Shown here: positions 34,101 through 47,009 of the stretch, one piece after another
How the letters are laid out: every line of letters starts with the position of its first letter
How positions within the stretch are numbered: the first letter of the stretch is position 1
Source: Chelonoidis abingdonii
Lineage: Eukaryota; Chordata; Testudines; Testudinidae
Assembly: GCF_003597395.2 (NCBI RefSeq)
Contig: NC_133771.1
Location: 137,946,441 to 138,010,440, forward strand
DNA: 64,000 nucleotides
Reading direction: 5' to 3'
Notes under the pieces: model-generated
What the model was told of the DNA's origin: nothing
Databases searched by the model: none
The model's input: the letters and a program-made list of their open reading frames with translations, nothing else
Position numbers and translations under genes: made by a program

Positions 34101-37100
34101 CTCACAAAGCAAAGACTAGGTTTACTTTACTCCAGCAGAAAAGCAAAGATAATCCCTTCACCTTAAGCTGCTCCTAATTCATCAAAAACAGCTAGCCTTT
34201 ACAATAAGTAAAAACAAGTATAACAAAAATATGCATATGTGTTTAATCTTCACTATGGAGTCATGCTACTATTTCAATGAGATTTTGAGCATAAGATTAA
34301 GAGCATTTAAAATAGTTGCTTCCAGTGTTAAGAGTATGAGAAGATACCTGGGAGAATGGGTATTGTTTGCTTCAGGTGACTTATAAAATGCATAAATAGT
34401 TCATTCTGAACTAGACGCTACAAATGAATACAACTGGGGGGAGGGAGGGAAGAAGAAACAGGAGCAGAAGGGAGTAAATAGCTTCCAGAGCTTAGAAACA
34501 CAAAAAAGAATTGACATCTTCTCTTTCACAAAGTTCTCTGCAGAATATTAAAAAAAACCTGAATTTGAGTCACAGAATTTTGCCAGCTACTCTAAGCAGT
34601 TAATTGCAGCACCCCCTTTTAATCCTCCTTCTGGGAGAAAAAAGATACACTTTGCTTAAATATTTATTGTATGTACATTTAACAAACTATGAAAGCTGTA
34701 TTCTGGCTTTGCTTCTCTTCTGCTACTTTGCTTTCATATCCTGTAACAATTGAACTAGAGAGAGTTGACTATGATGAACGTGAAATTCCATATGAATCAG
34801 ATCCAGCATTAAGGAATTAGAGATGGGTCAGAACTGGCCCCTCTATCTATTGCATGTCAAACCACAAAGCTTGATCTCCCCCACAGCAACCTATGAAAAC
34901 ATCTATAGAAGGGCTCAAGAATACTTATTAGGCTACACAAACATTTTTATTTCATATAACATTGTTACTCCATCCCTCAAAGTGCATTCAAAGTAGATTT
35001 TGTTGCAATCATTATGCAATCTCAGCCATTAAGTTTTATTAACAAAACAGGTGTCAATTCTGTAACTTTAACATAGACCCTGTCTAGTTTAAAGTAAAGA
35101 TCAATAAAGTGAACAGAGATTGAAAAAATGAAATATGAATTTAAATTTATATTTCATATCTTCCTAAATGAACTTTAAGTACTCTAACGCATTTTTAACT
35201 TTTTTTCATGTAATTCAGAGCCATTATGAAAGATGGAGAACCATCAACAGAGTCCACAGGCATTGCCCTGGTGAGAAACCCAGAATTTGGATGGGAAGCT
35301 AAGAAAGAGGAAGGGATACTGAGATCTGTCCTGGAATCTGCACATAGACTCCATTTTTCATATCAGTTTCTGCATACTAGGGGTGAAAACCTAACCCTGT
35401 CAGAGACAACAACAAAACTCCTATTGACTTTAATTGGGCCAGGATTTCAATTTAAGTATGTGAAATTTGAAGAGCCTTCAAATGAGAAAGAGTGAGAAAG
35501 ATATTCTCAACCCCTCACTCATCTTGAGCCTCCCTGGTTATTGCTGGGGAATGGCCTACCTCTCCTCAGCCTCTTTTTCTCAGAAACAGCCACCCTGTCT
35601 TCCTATACTACTGCTCAGCTTTATCAAGCAGGGGTAGGGTGTAGTTGCAATAATTTGTCAGTTTCACTGTGCCCACAGGATCCTCAATAACAGTACTGAA
35701 GCAAATGCCTTTTTTTGTTTCAGGCAGCAGCTACTGCTCCTAAAACCTATGAACAGCACCAGTTATTAGAGTTGTCTGTCTACAGATTCAGGAAGACAAG
35801 AGAGCATCTGTCCACATTTATTGCAAGTTTGGAAAATTGTCTTTATAGTCAAAATTTAGAAACTTTATTTTGAAATGGAACCTTTAATTATGTAGAAAAT
35901 GATTATTTCACACACACTAGGGAAACTCACTACTCATGATCACCAAGTGGATATTCTAAATGCTGCTGTAATTATACTTGTAAATAAGTTAATGATCCAA
36001 ACAGTAAGTTCTACATAGTTTCTAATAAGAATTTTAAACACAAAACTATAACAACATTAACATGACATCATTTCTGCTATCAACTCAAAAACTAAATTTA
36101 GTGGGACTCTTAAGCTTCTCAACTCATTCAATTGTTCCTAGATATGGCTGAAAATTTGGTCATTGCTCTACAGATAGAAGTATCATGGGATAAAGTCTCC
36201 AGTCTTCAACAATTTGCTTTTGTTGTATATGCCTGAACTTTGGCATCACCATAATAAAGTGAACTGAACATTAATCATCTTTAAAAAAAAAAGAGATTTG
36301 TACTTCATTCAGATTCAAAAATTTCTTGAAAATCGAAATTATGTACCTCACTATCAAAACAGGCATTATGCATCAGGTCTATATTTTTTGCCAGACACAC
36401 ACTGAATGCATCTTTGTTAGAGAAAATAGCATTTTTATATAAAAAATCCTTTCCAAGTAACAAACAATTATTATATTCATCAGAGCTCTAAACTAGAAAG
36501 TATACTCATTCATCATATAAACAGATTGAGTTAGCAGAGAGCCTTTCCCTGATGTCTCCCAAAAAAAACAGGTGAAATAAATGGACTGGAGAAAGAACAA
36601 GCATCACTAAACTCAGCTGCCCAGCCTGCTCAGATTACAAGAGATTCCCCTTAAAAATGGCCATTTTTAAAATTTATTTAGCTTTTACTTTTTTAAAGAT
36701 TGAAAAAATGAATGGGTTTCAGAAGTCAAATAAAAATTAAACTATTTGACATACTATAAGTACAATACTGCAACCTAAACAATAAAAATAGCAATTGTCT
36801 ACCTTTTAGTTCACTGATTCACAATCCAATTTGTCCAATCACCTTCAAGTCTGGTCATAAAACATAACATAAAAATTATAGCATTTTAAACTGTGAAGCA
36901 AACCACACTAACATAGAGCAGCAGTCTCCAAAACAAAGTTTCATTTCTAGCTGACAATATTGCTACTGTTGGGAAGCTTGAAGGACTAATGTGAGAAACT
37001 AGATCAGCAGAAGCTCCACCCTCTTTCCAGAGTCACTATATCTATAGTATGCATCTTGTATTTTTACACTGATTACATGGCAGCTCTCACTCATTGTTAC

Positions 37101-37210
37101 AACACTCCATTCACTCATCTGTAAGAGAAATGAAGCTACAAAACATCCTATTTCCAACAACAAAAGACAGTCAAAATCCCAGTCTGGGCAAATGAAAATT
37201 ATTTACTTAC
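31199..37210. other. Transposon-poor AT-rich stretch, probable intron
   Basis: Apart from a small fragment at about 35400-35455 (ttgactttaattgggccaggattt, related to hairpin repeats elsewhere), I see no transposon ends. The 89-codon plus frame at 35226 runs through that fragment and is not credible. The stretch would be the first intron(s) if the island at 39.4-40.3 kb drives a minus-strand gene. Confidence 0.4.
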
Positions 37211-37333
37211 TGCCTGCAGGTCAAACTGCTGATCTGCACTTAAAATCCTGGGTGCAATGAGTGACTGATGTGTCCAATGTAAAGCTGAAAATGAAAACTG
37301 GCTTCCTGCCTCAGTTCACTTGTAAATGTCAAC
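37211..37333 (-). other. Candidate non-coding exon of a minus-strand gene
   Basis: On the minus strand a good acceptor (tctcttttgcag|gttgac, exon from 37333) is followed 123 bp later by a near-consensus donor (ggca|gtaagtaaat, exon end 37211). Every frame through it contains a stop, so it would be 5' untranslated or part of a non-coding RNA. It lies about 2.4 kb downstream of a donor in the CpG island, in the same direction. Chance splice-site pairs of this quality occur in introns, so this is only a candidate. Confidence 0.3.
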
Positions 37334-39390
37334 CTGCAAAAGAGATTTATGGTTTTGCCTGTTTTGACCACAGCTTTGTGGTCCTCTTCTAGCTCTCCTA
37401 ATTCACAATTGTGAATCATACTGTACACTGATAGTAATTAAGGGCTACCCAAAAAATGAGTGTCATATTTGTGTCAATCAACATTGAAATTCAGGTTCTC
37501 CTTGGACAGAAGCCTTTAAGAATGTCCTTCCTTGAGCAGTATATTAATGCCAGTAATATAGACTTCAGCTTTTGTTTTAGTCTAGAATTCATGTCAGACT
37601 TTTAATATAAGCATTTTTTACTGAACAAAAATGTCATTAGTTAAGTGGTCCTATACTCTGACACACAGGTATTCCTTAATGCTTTATGACCTGTCAAATC
37701 AACCTACTGGATGTGCAAAAACCAAGACAATGGATTCAGAGACCTCTCTGTGGTCATGCTTTACATGAACATTACATAAATTATAAATCAACTGTTGTGG
37801 AGTCTCAGTAATGTTAAATGTCCAAAATGCATTACAACCCTTAATGATTTAAACGTTTTTGCATAAATTAAAAAAACAACATTTCAAAGTGGTTTTAAAA
37901 TTCAGATCTTCCAGAGATACAATTGTAATAAGCAATATGTGGCTCAATGCTGCATTTCACTGAACACTTGGGGAGTTTTGGACATAAAATACAGGATTGG
38001 GCCATGATTATTCCTAAACCCAGCAAGCTCTGATGCACTGTGCTACTAAACTCAGGGTTGAAGTGTACCATGGCATCTCTCAAAGCATCTGCAGAATTTA
38101 GGAGAGATTAGCTGTTTTCCCCATGAATGTTAGTACAACACAATCCTAAAATAAGTAAATAAAGTCTATCAAACTATCAAAGATAGGATCACTTAGAATG
38201 GGTTGTTTGTAAACAAAAAAACAACAACCTGCTTTATTATAATGAACCCTATACTTGGATTTCTCAAACTTCCAAATCAATCTAAATAGCTATCTGCTAT
38301 AAAAATACCCTAAATATTTTTCTGAACATCAGACTTTGTCTTAGAACTAAAAGATTTACTTTAAATGTTGGTAATAATGTGCATGTAGAATGACTTCTGT
38401 CAACAGTTAGATACTGACCAAAACAATAAATGGTAAATGAGTAAACTTTAAATTCTGTTTAGGTCTAATCAGTGCATAATTGATTATGAAGGCATTTCAG
38501 AATTCGTAGAAAAACAGAGATACATAAATCAGGCAGCAGAGACAGAAACGTTCCCTGTTTTCTGATATAAGAAAGCCACCTAGTGTTAGCATTCAGAAAT
38601 GAAAACTGCACACAAAAGATCAAGAAAAGAATTCACATGAGCAATTTTTATCAACTCGGTAAGGTCTTCAGCATCATTAGCAACAAAAATGAAGTTTTTG
38701 CCACAAGAAGAATGGCTGAGTTATAACATTCTAAGTACCAATGTTTTAAAGTTATCCTACAACAAATATTAATAACATACTAAGTGGATCAGTAAGCTAA
38801 TACACACATCTGATAAAGTCAACTTTAGAGCAGTCTTTTGTCAAGATTAGGCTAAAGCTAGCTGCATACTAATATTGACTAATACCTTCGAAGCAAAAGG
38901 CTATGTTATCATACAGTAACTGCAACATTAAAATAAGTAAACACAAAGTAGCTCTCTCCTGTGTTTCAGGGAATGAACCAGACAGATACTTCAACATAAA
39001 AAAAAGTTTGAAAATGGATCACGGGGTACATGTCAGAGAGAACTGTATTATAGAAATAAGAAAGCAAAACATGTTTTTGAAAAAGAATGTAGAGTCCTCT
39101 ATACAAAATAAACAAACATCAAATGGTCTGTGAAATCACTTAAAGAAATCGGACCAGTTCAATCTGTTAAAGAGTGTGTGTCCCTCTGCTAGTCCTAAAT
39201 CTACACTGGTCTCTCTCTTCCATGATCGCTCCCTAAAAGTAACCCACAGATGCCTTATAAAAATAAACTTTTTAAAAGGTGCTTTTCAAGACCAACGCAC
39301 CTTGACAGACCTGTTTTAAAAAAAAAACAAAATCAGCACCTCGAGGCGACCGACCCCCCCCGGAAATGGTTTACACAGCAGATTGGAGCT
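37334..39390. other. AT-rich stretch next to the CpG island
   Basis: No transposon ends and no credible frames; probable first intron of the candidate minus-strand gene. A short frame at 38903-39133 has no domain. Confidence 0.4.
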
Positions 39391-39399
39391 CTTTTTAAA

Positions 39400-40330
39400 A
39401 GTCTGGTGCAGCAGCAGCGCACCAGGTGTAGCGCCGAGAAGGGGGCGCCCCATTGCGCCGCGGGGGTGGCAGACTGGGGGAAGATTCCCCCACCCCACCT
39501 CCTCCGGGGCGTCTGTCCACGGACGCGCCCGCGGCAGGCACCACGGCTGCTCCGGGGCTGGCGAGACGGCGCTTCACATCCCCGCCCTCCCCAAACTGGG
39601 GTGTCCCCTACAGCACCCCTCCCCCGAGCCTGGGCTCGGTCCCGTCCCTCCAAACACCCCCCGAACCCGGGGCTCCCCCGTCACTCCACCCCGCAAAGTG
39701 ACCCCGCGTCGCTCGCCCGCCCCCCAGGAGACCCGCACCCCCCGGGCACGGCTCCTTACCTGGCACGCGCCGCCAGCCGAGCGCTGCTGCGGGATCCCCG
39801 TCCCCGAGCCGTGTCCCCCGCCCGGCTCCCCGGGACTCTCCGGGCTGGGCAGGGGCGGCCGGGGCTGCGCAGCGACTCGCTCTCTCGAGCCCGCTGCCCG
39901 GCGTAGTTGCCCGCACTGGGTCTCGGGTGAGTCTCTCAGCTGCCTCCGGACGGGGAAGGGAGGGGGAGCTAGACTCCCGCCCTCCCGCACGCACCCCGCC
40001 CCTGGCCACGCCTCCACACCCTCCCATTGGCTGCACCGGATCAAGCCCACCCCTTGACAGACTCTTAACTCTCGATTGGGGGCTCGCCCTGTCTCTCAAG
40101 GAGCAACGCCACGCCCACGCCGTCTGGGGACCCGCTCCCTGCGGGTGGGTCCGTTGATAGTTGGCTGTTTACCCTCCGGCGCCTGGGCCCAGCGTTCTGG
40201 AACGTCCCGGGGGGAACGTGTGTGGGCCTCGCGCTGGGCGGGGAACAGGGGCTGGAAGAGCAGGTGGTGCTGCACCGCGAGGGAGGTCTTGGGGATGCCT
40301 AGGGCCTGGACTGCTGTGTGAGGGGCGCGG
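39400..40330. promoter_or_regulatory. CpG island, probable gene promoter
   Basis: GC content rises abruptly and CpG is frequent over about 0.9 kb, in contrast to AT-rich flanks. Minus strand: a splice donor CCAG|GTAAGG sits at 39760/39759. Plus strand: CGG|GTGAGT sits at 39926/39927. Either could end a first exon, and the island may be bidirectional. There is no TATA box, as is usual for such promoters. Open frames of up to 224 codons on both strands overlap in several frames and reflect GC-driven lack of stops. Loss of island-like CpG outside 39.4-40.3 kb argues for germline hypomethylation here. The gene is not identifiable. Confidence 0.75.
39760..39960 (-). other. Candidate first exon (minus strand) in the CpG island
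   Basis: The downstream edge is set by the donor complement ccttac|ctgg (exon base 39760). The start is arbitrary, within the island. Possible minus-strand frames read through the donor without conserved features, so it is probably 5' untranslated. It would splice to an exon such as 37211-37333. Confidence 0.35.
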
Positions 40331-40339
40331 GCTGCACCT

Positions 40340-42503
40340 CCTGCTCCCAAAGAGAACTTCGAAAAACGCCTTATCCGCACCAGACAATGAGGGATTGGGC
40401 CCTGCTCTCGCACTAAGCTAGAAGCCAGGCTGCGCCTTTTGCAGCAATGCTGTACGCATCATGTCAACAGTCAGTAATCATTGTCTTCGTTTTCAAGACC
40501 GTGGACAACTCCGCCCAGACTCACACATCTCTGATTTCATTCCTTGCTGGGTTTTGTCCATTTCACCTAAGTGCCCACTCCATGTCCTCCCACTCCTATT
40601 TCTGTGCCTCAAGCACAGTGCAACCTTCCAAACTCTGCGCTAGGCCCCAACTCGTCCCTCGTTCAAATCCTTCCTAAAATCTTTTTTCTTCTTGAAGCCC
40701 CACAACAACTGAATTAGTAGCCATTTTAAAATATACAATCATTATTAATAAACATTGATATTCTGGATAATACACATGCAAGTGAGAAGTATGAGATCCC
40801 ACTGAGCTAGGATGGTGTAGCACTTCAAGGCTCTGTTTTTGCATTGTCCATCTTTGTTATTTTTCCACAGTTACTGTTATTCTTATATATAGTTTGAGAG
40901 GATTGTTTTGAAATCAGTAGACATACTTATAATAAATACACACTAAATTATTTCTTCTGAATTACCCTGTGTATTGTGCCTTCTGTATGCCACTCTTAGA
41001 TAGTAAACTGGAGCAGAGAATGTCTTCATCCTGTTTAGGACAGCAATGACAACATTGTCTTTACTTAACAAATAAGCCACAACTATTTATCCAAATTTTC
41101 CCTGCCTCCACAAACTTCAGGGTGTTGTAATAAGTGATGCAAACAACATCTGGTTTTGGCTTTGAAAAAGTCATCAGACTGTCTCCATTTGTATTAGGGC
41201 CAGTTCAGATAGGGGACCCACCTTACCAAGGCAAGGTTGCAGAATAAATATGTAAATTTTCATGCCATCATCCTGACAGCTGAAATAGTGTTTCCCTGTC
41301 CACTACTCCAAATTATGAAGAGGACTGCAACATACTTTAAAATGAAAGCCCACTCCTATGTAAGCCTATAGAAATAAACCCATGGTACTGCTTTTTTCCG
41401 ATTGTTATGTAACTTTCTGGTTGTACCAGTTTGCTCAGCTCTTGTGAATAGGCAGCATATTGACATTTACAAGAACTGTGCTGTTTTGTAAATTTCACTT
41501 TACTGCCTAGTCTTCCTATAGAAACAGAGCAGAAAGACACAGTGGAAAGGAAATGCCATATGGATGCCCAGTATCCAAAACACACATGCTAGATCAAATG
41601 CTAGATCAAATTTTAGATGCTCACTTTAACTGTTCCTTTTATATACATTTTAAATCAGAAACATACACTACCTTCTATAGAATTCAAAGACTCCATATTT
41701 AATGACAGAAGACACCATTATATATCATGATTTACTCCAAGGTGCAGATAAACATATCTATTATTTAATATTTGGATTAATTTTAAATGTTATTTTAAAC
41801 TAAAATGATTCTTAGACGATAGCTGATTTGTGTATTAAGGCAATGGGACAGGCACCGTTTTGGCGCCATGAAACTTCAGAGAGAAACACAGCCAGTAAAA
41901 CAAGGTATTTCTCCATTATGAGCATTTGATACATATTCTTGGTGGAAAGTTAATTCCTCTAAAACCCGGGCTAGTTCAGGAAAACTCACCTCAAGAGAAA
42001 GAGTCTTAACCCGGAGAATACAGTTAGGTTTAAGTGTAGGATAAAGCATATATTATAAAGCCTGACTTTTGCTATTATTTCTTATTATTTCTTCTTATTG
42101 CCTAGTCTTTTTATTGTAGTGCTGCTTGTTCGTTAAATCTTTCTCAGGAAACCAGGTGCCTCTCCTCTTAGATTTCAAGCTTATTGCTACAGCTATTCAG
42201 TTTTTTCATATTCTGAAAAAGACTCTTGCTGTCTCTCTACTTCTCTGCATCTGATGAGAAGGTATCTCACCCAAATGGTTGCTCCCCCCTCCCCAGTCCT
42301 TCCTAGAATCCTTCCATAAGCAGATCCACAATGCCCTTCTTAATCATTCCTCATCTTTTTCTTTTTTTCCCCTCCCCTCCCCGCCCCCCAAATCCCAGGT
42401 TATGCCTGTTGGTCCTGCTGGCTGAGGACTGAAAGCTTCTCTTTACATGATTGTCCCTGAGTTGACAAGTGTACTTTCGTATTAAGTGATGCAAAAAACT
42501 CTT
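40340..42503. other. No gene recognised
   Basis: AT-rich sequence beyond the island, with short frames only. Confidence 0.4.
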
Positions 42504-42563
42504 GGTCAAATTCTATTCTCAGTTACATCCAAGCAACCCTGTAACTGATAGCAGAATCTGACC
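42504..42563. repeat. Short hairpin repeat
   Basis: ggtcaaattct...ctcagttacat faces gtaactgat...agaatctgacc, a stem of about 25 bp with mismatches. Confidence 0.5.
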
Positions 42564-43190
42564 GAGAATTACGAGTCTGGGAACAAAAGAGTAAAAAATC
42601 TTGTGCATCTCTAACAATTATACTCCTTATTCAGGAATGTGCTTTTACTACTAATCACCACTAGGTGTCCTCTATCAGTTACACATTTGCGGCCTCGAAA
42701 GACACAATACTGTACTAACTTCTAGCAGACTCTCTACAGCACTAAGATATCTCTAATTCAGCCTTACTTGCATTCAATCAAATGAGTAACAAGTTACTGT
42801 TGTTGCATTTCTGCTGCGTATCACATCTCAATATGGCTAAACTGTTCTTTTATAAACTTGGCTTTTCATGTGAAATAGTTTTGATCTGACATAGCGTAAC
42901 AAATAGCACTATTGCATCTTGCACACTGAAAACAACACTTGGCATCTGCTTGTTGATTGTTTAAGATTTATATAATAAAGTGCTCTGGATGCAGATTGAG
43001 TTTCTGCACCATATGTACTCTTTCACCAATCCTGACAAAGGAAAAAAAATGCCAAGGAAAACTAACTGAAAGGTCTAGATGTGCTGTATGTTTTGGAGCA
43101 CCTTTGTATCATCCACAGACCCATGCTAATAAATCCCTATAAGGATATTCTTTGTGCCTCTACAGCAATCTCATTAACTCCTTCCTGCAC
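42564..43190. other. No feature recognised
   Basis: AT-rich; the frame at 42957-43142 has no support. Confidence 0.4.
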
Positions 43191-43193
43191 TTA

Positions 43194-43330
43194 GGGTGAA
43201 ATTCACCCCTCTGCAGAGAGCCAGTGCAAGGCCCATGCACCACTTAACACTTATTTAATAAAGCTTAAATTGGACTTGTGAAGTACATAGACCTCATGTT
43301 GGTGCTCCGCACTGGGGTGAATTTCACCTT
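43194..43330. mobile_element. Hairpin MITE (GGGTGAAATTCACCCC family), copy 1
   Basis: The left end GGGTGAAATTCACCCCTCTGC is mirrored by GGGGTGAATTTCACC on the right; each end is itself nearly palindromic. TTA (43191-43193) and TTAA on the right suggest a TTA/TAA target. Inner arms (gtgcaaggcccatgcacc and gttggtgctccgcac) are partly complementary. Confidence 0.65.
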
Positions 43331-45253
43331 TAATGAACAGCCCTAATGATGCAGCACATTTGGTTAAAAATATATTTGTTATTTGAGTTAATGAAGTGAC
43401 TGTGTGTGCTACATTAGCAGGCATACAATACAGAATATGCTTAGACTGAATTCCTAAAATTATATATTACCTATAACTTGACAAGACCCAATAAGCTGCT
43501 GTTGTCATACAGACAAGTGTGATGCCAGAACAGTCTGAAGTCATACTCTGATCATTAATTATTTATTTTTAGGCAGTGTAGTTTTCTTACAGTGTCACTC
43601 CATTTGCTTGCAAGGCTACCATCTGTGCACTCTCAGGGACATGACAGGAGAGAAACAAAGAAAAGGAGACAGAATACAGGTACAGAGAGGTAAACAGGAG
43701 CTTTTGCATTAAGCAGGGTTGGTTCAGGTATCTGGAATACAGGAAGAATAGGAAGGGAATGAATCCCCTGTCCGAGCAAAACTAAAACAGAAATAGAAAA
43801 TGTAACGGAAAAGGGATGGAAAGATGGGAAGATGTTGACATTCAAATACCTCCAGATTGTACCAATTTTTCTAGAATTTTCTGGTGGAGGGCACCCCTTC
43901 TAATATATATCTGAGATTTAAAACCTACAGCAAATCATATTTATCGCTACCGTATCTTTTCTTCAAATCTCCATTCCTTATTTAAATTCAGATCAGCTGC
44001 AATGCTGTCTAACCCAAACTACCCACATTTGGAGCTGGAGTTCAGAAACTGCTAACACATGGGTAGCTGTTCAAAAATCTCATACAGATCAGTTGTTTCC
44101 ATTGACTTGATAAATGGACTTCTCAGTTCATTCATCTAGAAACAGATCTGTTGGTATGCCAGGCAAAAGGAGAAGTGGCTGGACACCCTGCAGAGAGGCA
44201 TGTTTGGCTGATGTGCGTGTGTGAACAGGGCAAACGAAGAAAGGATTTGTTTGTTTCCTTGATCCTGGGATCCTCCCTAGAATCCAGGTGAAGCAGGGGT
44301 AAGTAAATAAGTACTGACTGCAAGATCAGACAGTTTATACAGAAAGGTCATATCATTTGCAAATATTTTCTCTGATATTGTTTAGTATTTTCTTAGATAC
44401 TCACCCAGAATGAAATTCACACAGGTGCAGAGGTCTCACATAAGGCTAGATACTTCCAAGGGGTTGTGTAGGGGAAAGCTGTGGGGAGAGTGGGTTTGCA
44501 GACTGGTTTCCACACCTCCTTTGCACCATAGGGCTCCATCATAGCATGATGCAAAAGGAGCCACAGAATCTGTTATTCTATAGAACCAGTGACCTTAAGA
44601 TCCCACAAAACAGTTTGCATCCACTATTCCAGCCCTTAAGAGTGGTAACTTACCTCACAGTGGGACTGAGGAGTGGGTTTTACTCACTCAAACCCCATGC
44701 ATTTCAACAATATGAAGACCTTTTAATTGAGCCATGTGGGGAAAACCAATTTCCCATAATCCATAAAATGTCTATTTTATACATTGCTATTAAAATACAA
44801 AAACAATTTACCATGATGCTAATATTACATCCCAGTGGCTTTCCTAAACCACAGCTTACTAAGTGTAACAAACTTTGCTCTACATCCCCTGAATTGGACT
44901 TGGAAAGCCCAGCTGTAGGAAAATACTATTTGTTTTCATTAGTGATATCCTTCAAATGAACCTCACATTAACTGAAGGGACATACAATGTTTCATCTCAT
45001 TTGCCCTAGTTTACTTACTATTGCCTCCCTTTTCTGTGGTTTACCAGCAGGAAACCACTAGAGGGGACATATCCAGATAAGATTAGACAACATATAATTA
45101 TCATCTTTACTCTAACCAAGCTGACATTCTCCATTCGTTCTGTGAAACTCTGAAATGAGAATCACAGCTGTTCCAGCTTCAATTCACTGGGGGGGAGAAA
45201 GCAATTTTATTTAATTCCACACCCCCACTGCCAGTTACATTTCTTGTGACAAA
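43331..45253. other. No gene; degraded hairpin-repeat half at 44405-44480
   Basis: The piece agaatgaaattcacacaggtgcagagg resembles the left half of the family at 43194. The 137-codon plus frame (44546-44959) has no motif and is regarded as chance. Confidence 0.4.
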
Positions 45254-45699
45254 GTGCCACACAATAAAAATTGGATTTCTTCACTGATGAGCAATTTAGA
45301 CAATATGTTGGATTCATCCCAGTTTATGCCAATCGAAACCACGTCCCAGAACTCCTGGCAGTGGAAAGACCTTCAGAGGAGAAATTATGGACCTGCAAGG
45401 CAGCTGCAACTTCTGCTCTGCTTGAGGGCCCTGTGGCTGCCAGCAGAGCGTGAAACATGGGCTGTGATGGCAAGAAAGGGGATGTGACTGGATCAGCAGG
45501 GATATGCCGTGATTCAGCACTTCTCCACTGCAGCCTATACCAGCAGGTTTCCTATGGGGCCCCCACTGCACACTAAAGCTATCCTTTTCTGGCGTAAACC
45601 TTGAAGGAGGCTGCAGCAGCAGCAAGAAACACCTTCTGTTCTCACCAGGCTGAATGCCTGAAGAGCACAGCTGATCTAACTGTAATGTGGATATACAGT
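45254..45699. other. No gene recognised
   Basis: Overlapping frames on both strands (45254-45487, 45314-45625) without domain evidence. It ends in the left TSD of the next element. Confidence 0.35.
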
Positions 45700-45954
45700 C
45701 AGGGCTGGCTCTACTGTTTTTGCCGCCCCAAGCAGGGCGCTTGCTCCCACGGGCAGCTGAAGACAGAAGCTGCCGCCGAATTGCTGCTGCTGCGAAAACG
45801 CACGTGCTGCCCTAACAGCACATGGACTGCCCCCGCCATCCGAGGCAGCAATTCGGCGCACTGATTGGGGCTACAAAAACACATGGACTGTGGCCCCTTG
45901 CGGCTTGCTGCCCCAAGCACGTGCTTGGAATGCTGGTGCCTGGAGCTGGCCCTG
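45700..45954. mobile_element. hAT MITE (CAGGGCYGGCTC family), copy 1
   Basis: CAGGGCTGGCTC and GGAGCTGGCCCTG are the inverted ends, with a perfect 8-bp duplication TATACAGT (45692-45699, 45955-45962). Subterminal gccgccccaagc and tgccccaagcacgtgcttgg match the copy at 50989. The open frames on both strands come from the GC-rich interior. Confidence 0.9.
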
Positions 45955-45962
45955 TATACAGT

Positions 45963-46433
45963 GCTACCAAATCAGAATTCTCCACATGCTTAACTCTGCT
46001 GCTAGTGTTGAAAACCCATTTTGCATTCACTGTTCCACCACTTTGGATGACTATGCAAGTTGCAAATCTATGGAAAATCAGGCCCTCAGGTATGTAAAAT
46101 TTACATTCATGTTAGATGACATGTCATTTTTCATGTGAATAGGGTGTAGATGTTTATATTCTGGCCAAATTTGAACACAGGAAAATTACACTCAAATTTG
46201 CCCAAAATCCTCTATTGCATCAACTGGATTCAATATTCTTCTGCTGTTCCTATTGTTAAGTATTAGTGTGCAACACTGTGGCTGCATTTCAGTAGTTATT
46301 GAAATGATACCTCCAATCCCTTACCTACCTCAGGTGGGGGGAGGTGCTTAATTGACAGACACAATTCTTTACATGAGTTAGGCTGGCAGAAACTTGGTTA
46401 TGGGCAGCGGCAGACATTTCAGCCTGAGAGGGA
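45963..46433. other. No feature recognised
   Basis: AT-rich spacer without definable repeat. Confidence 0.4.
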
Positions 46434-46608
46434 ATCATAGAAAATTGGAGATGTCAGGAGGTCATCTAGTCCAACCCCTGCTCAAAGCAAGACCAATCCC
46501 CAGACAGATTTTTACCCTAGTTCCCTAAATGCTCTCCTCCAGGATTGAGCTCACAATCTGGGGTTTAGGTAGGCCAGTGTTTAAACCACTGAGCTATCCC
46601 TTCCCCCC
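46434..46608 (-). mobile_element. Tortoise Pol III SINE (Cry SINE), reverse copy
   Basis: It reads from the CR1-like tail (atcatagaa, aggaggtcatctagtccaa) to the tRNA-like head (aaaccactgagctatccctt, the complement of A-box sequence). The B-box complement lies around ggattgagctcac. It matches 17425-17628 in reverse. Confidence 0.9.
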
Positions 46609-47009
46609 AAGCAGTACAAGCTAAATACAACACACTAGTCTCTTGTGGGACCTGGAGGGAGCTGGCATTGTCCAGAAAATGGATGAGGTCAGCCATGGAG
46701 AGGATAAGCCCAGGGCATCCAGGAGATGGACTGACTCAGCACATCTCCCCGACAACCGCTGCTGGCAGGGCTCTTACTGAATTTCAGATGGAACATAAAG
46801 TTGCTTCCACCCCAATCCCCACCTCTTCTAGCATAAAATTCCATGAGGCAGTAGCAATTGTACTATCCTATCTCCTTCCTTTGGGGATATCCCTTCCTTT
46901 GGGGGAATCCCCTTTGGGTGCAGCTGTACCCATGTAAGGAGGGGAGTGCAAGTGGTACCCCAATGAATCTGTGGAGTGAATCAAGTCCAATGGTTTTTTA
47001 ATGCTTTGG
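46609..47009. other. No feature recognised
   Basis: The frame at 46668-46937 has no domain; a short tandem doublet (tttggggatatcccttccttt) sits near 46880. Confidence 0.35.

Noticed and set aside
39250..40057. Open frames of 218 and 224 codons on the plus strand (and 158-163 on the minus strand) in the CpG island
   Set aside because: They overlap in several frames on both strands, are rich in P, R, G and S as expected of GC-rich DNA without stops, and have no domain. The island is better read as a promoter.
44546..44959. 137-codon plus-strand frame
   Set aside because: No motif, no splice context and no repeat relation; a chance frame at this length is expected in 64 kb.
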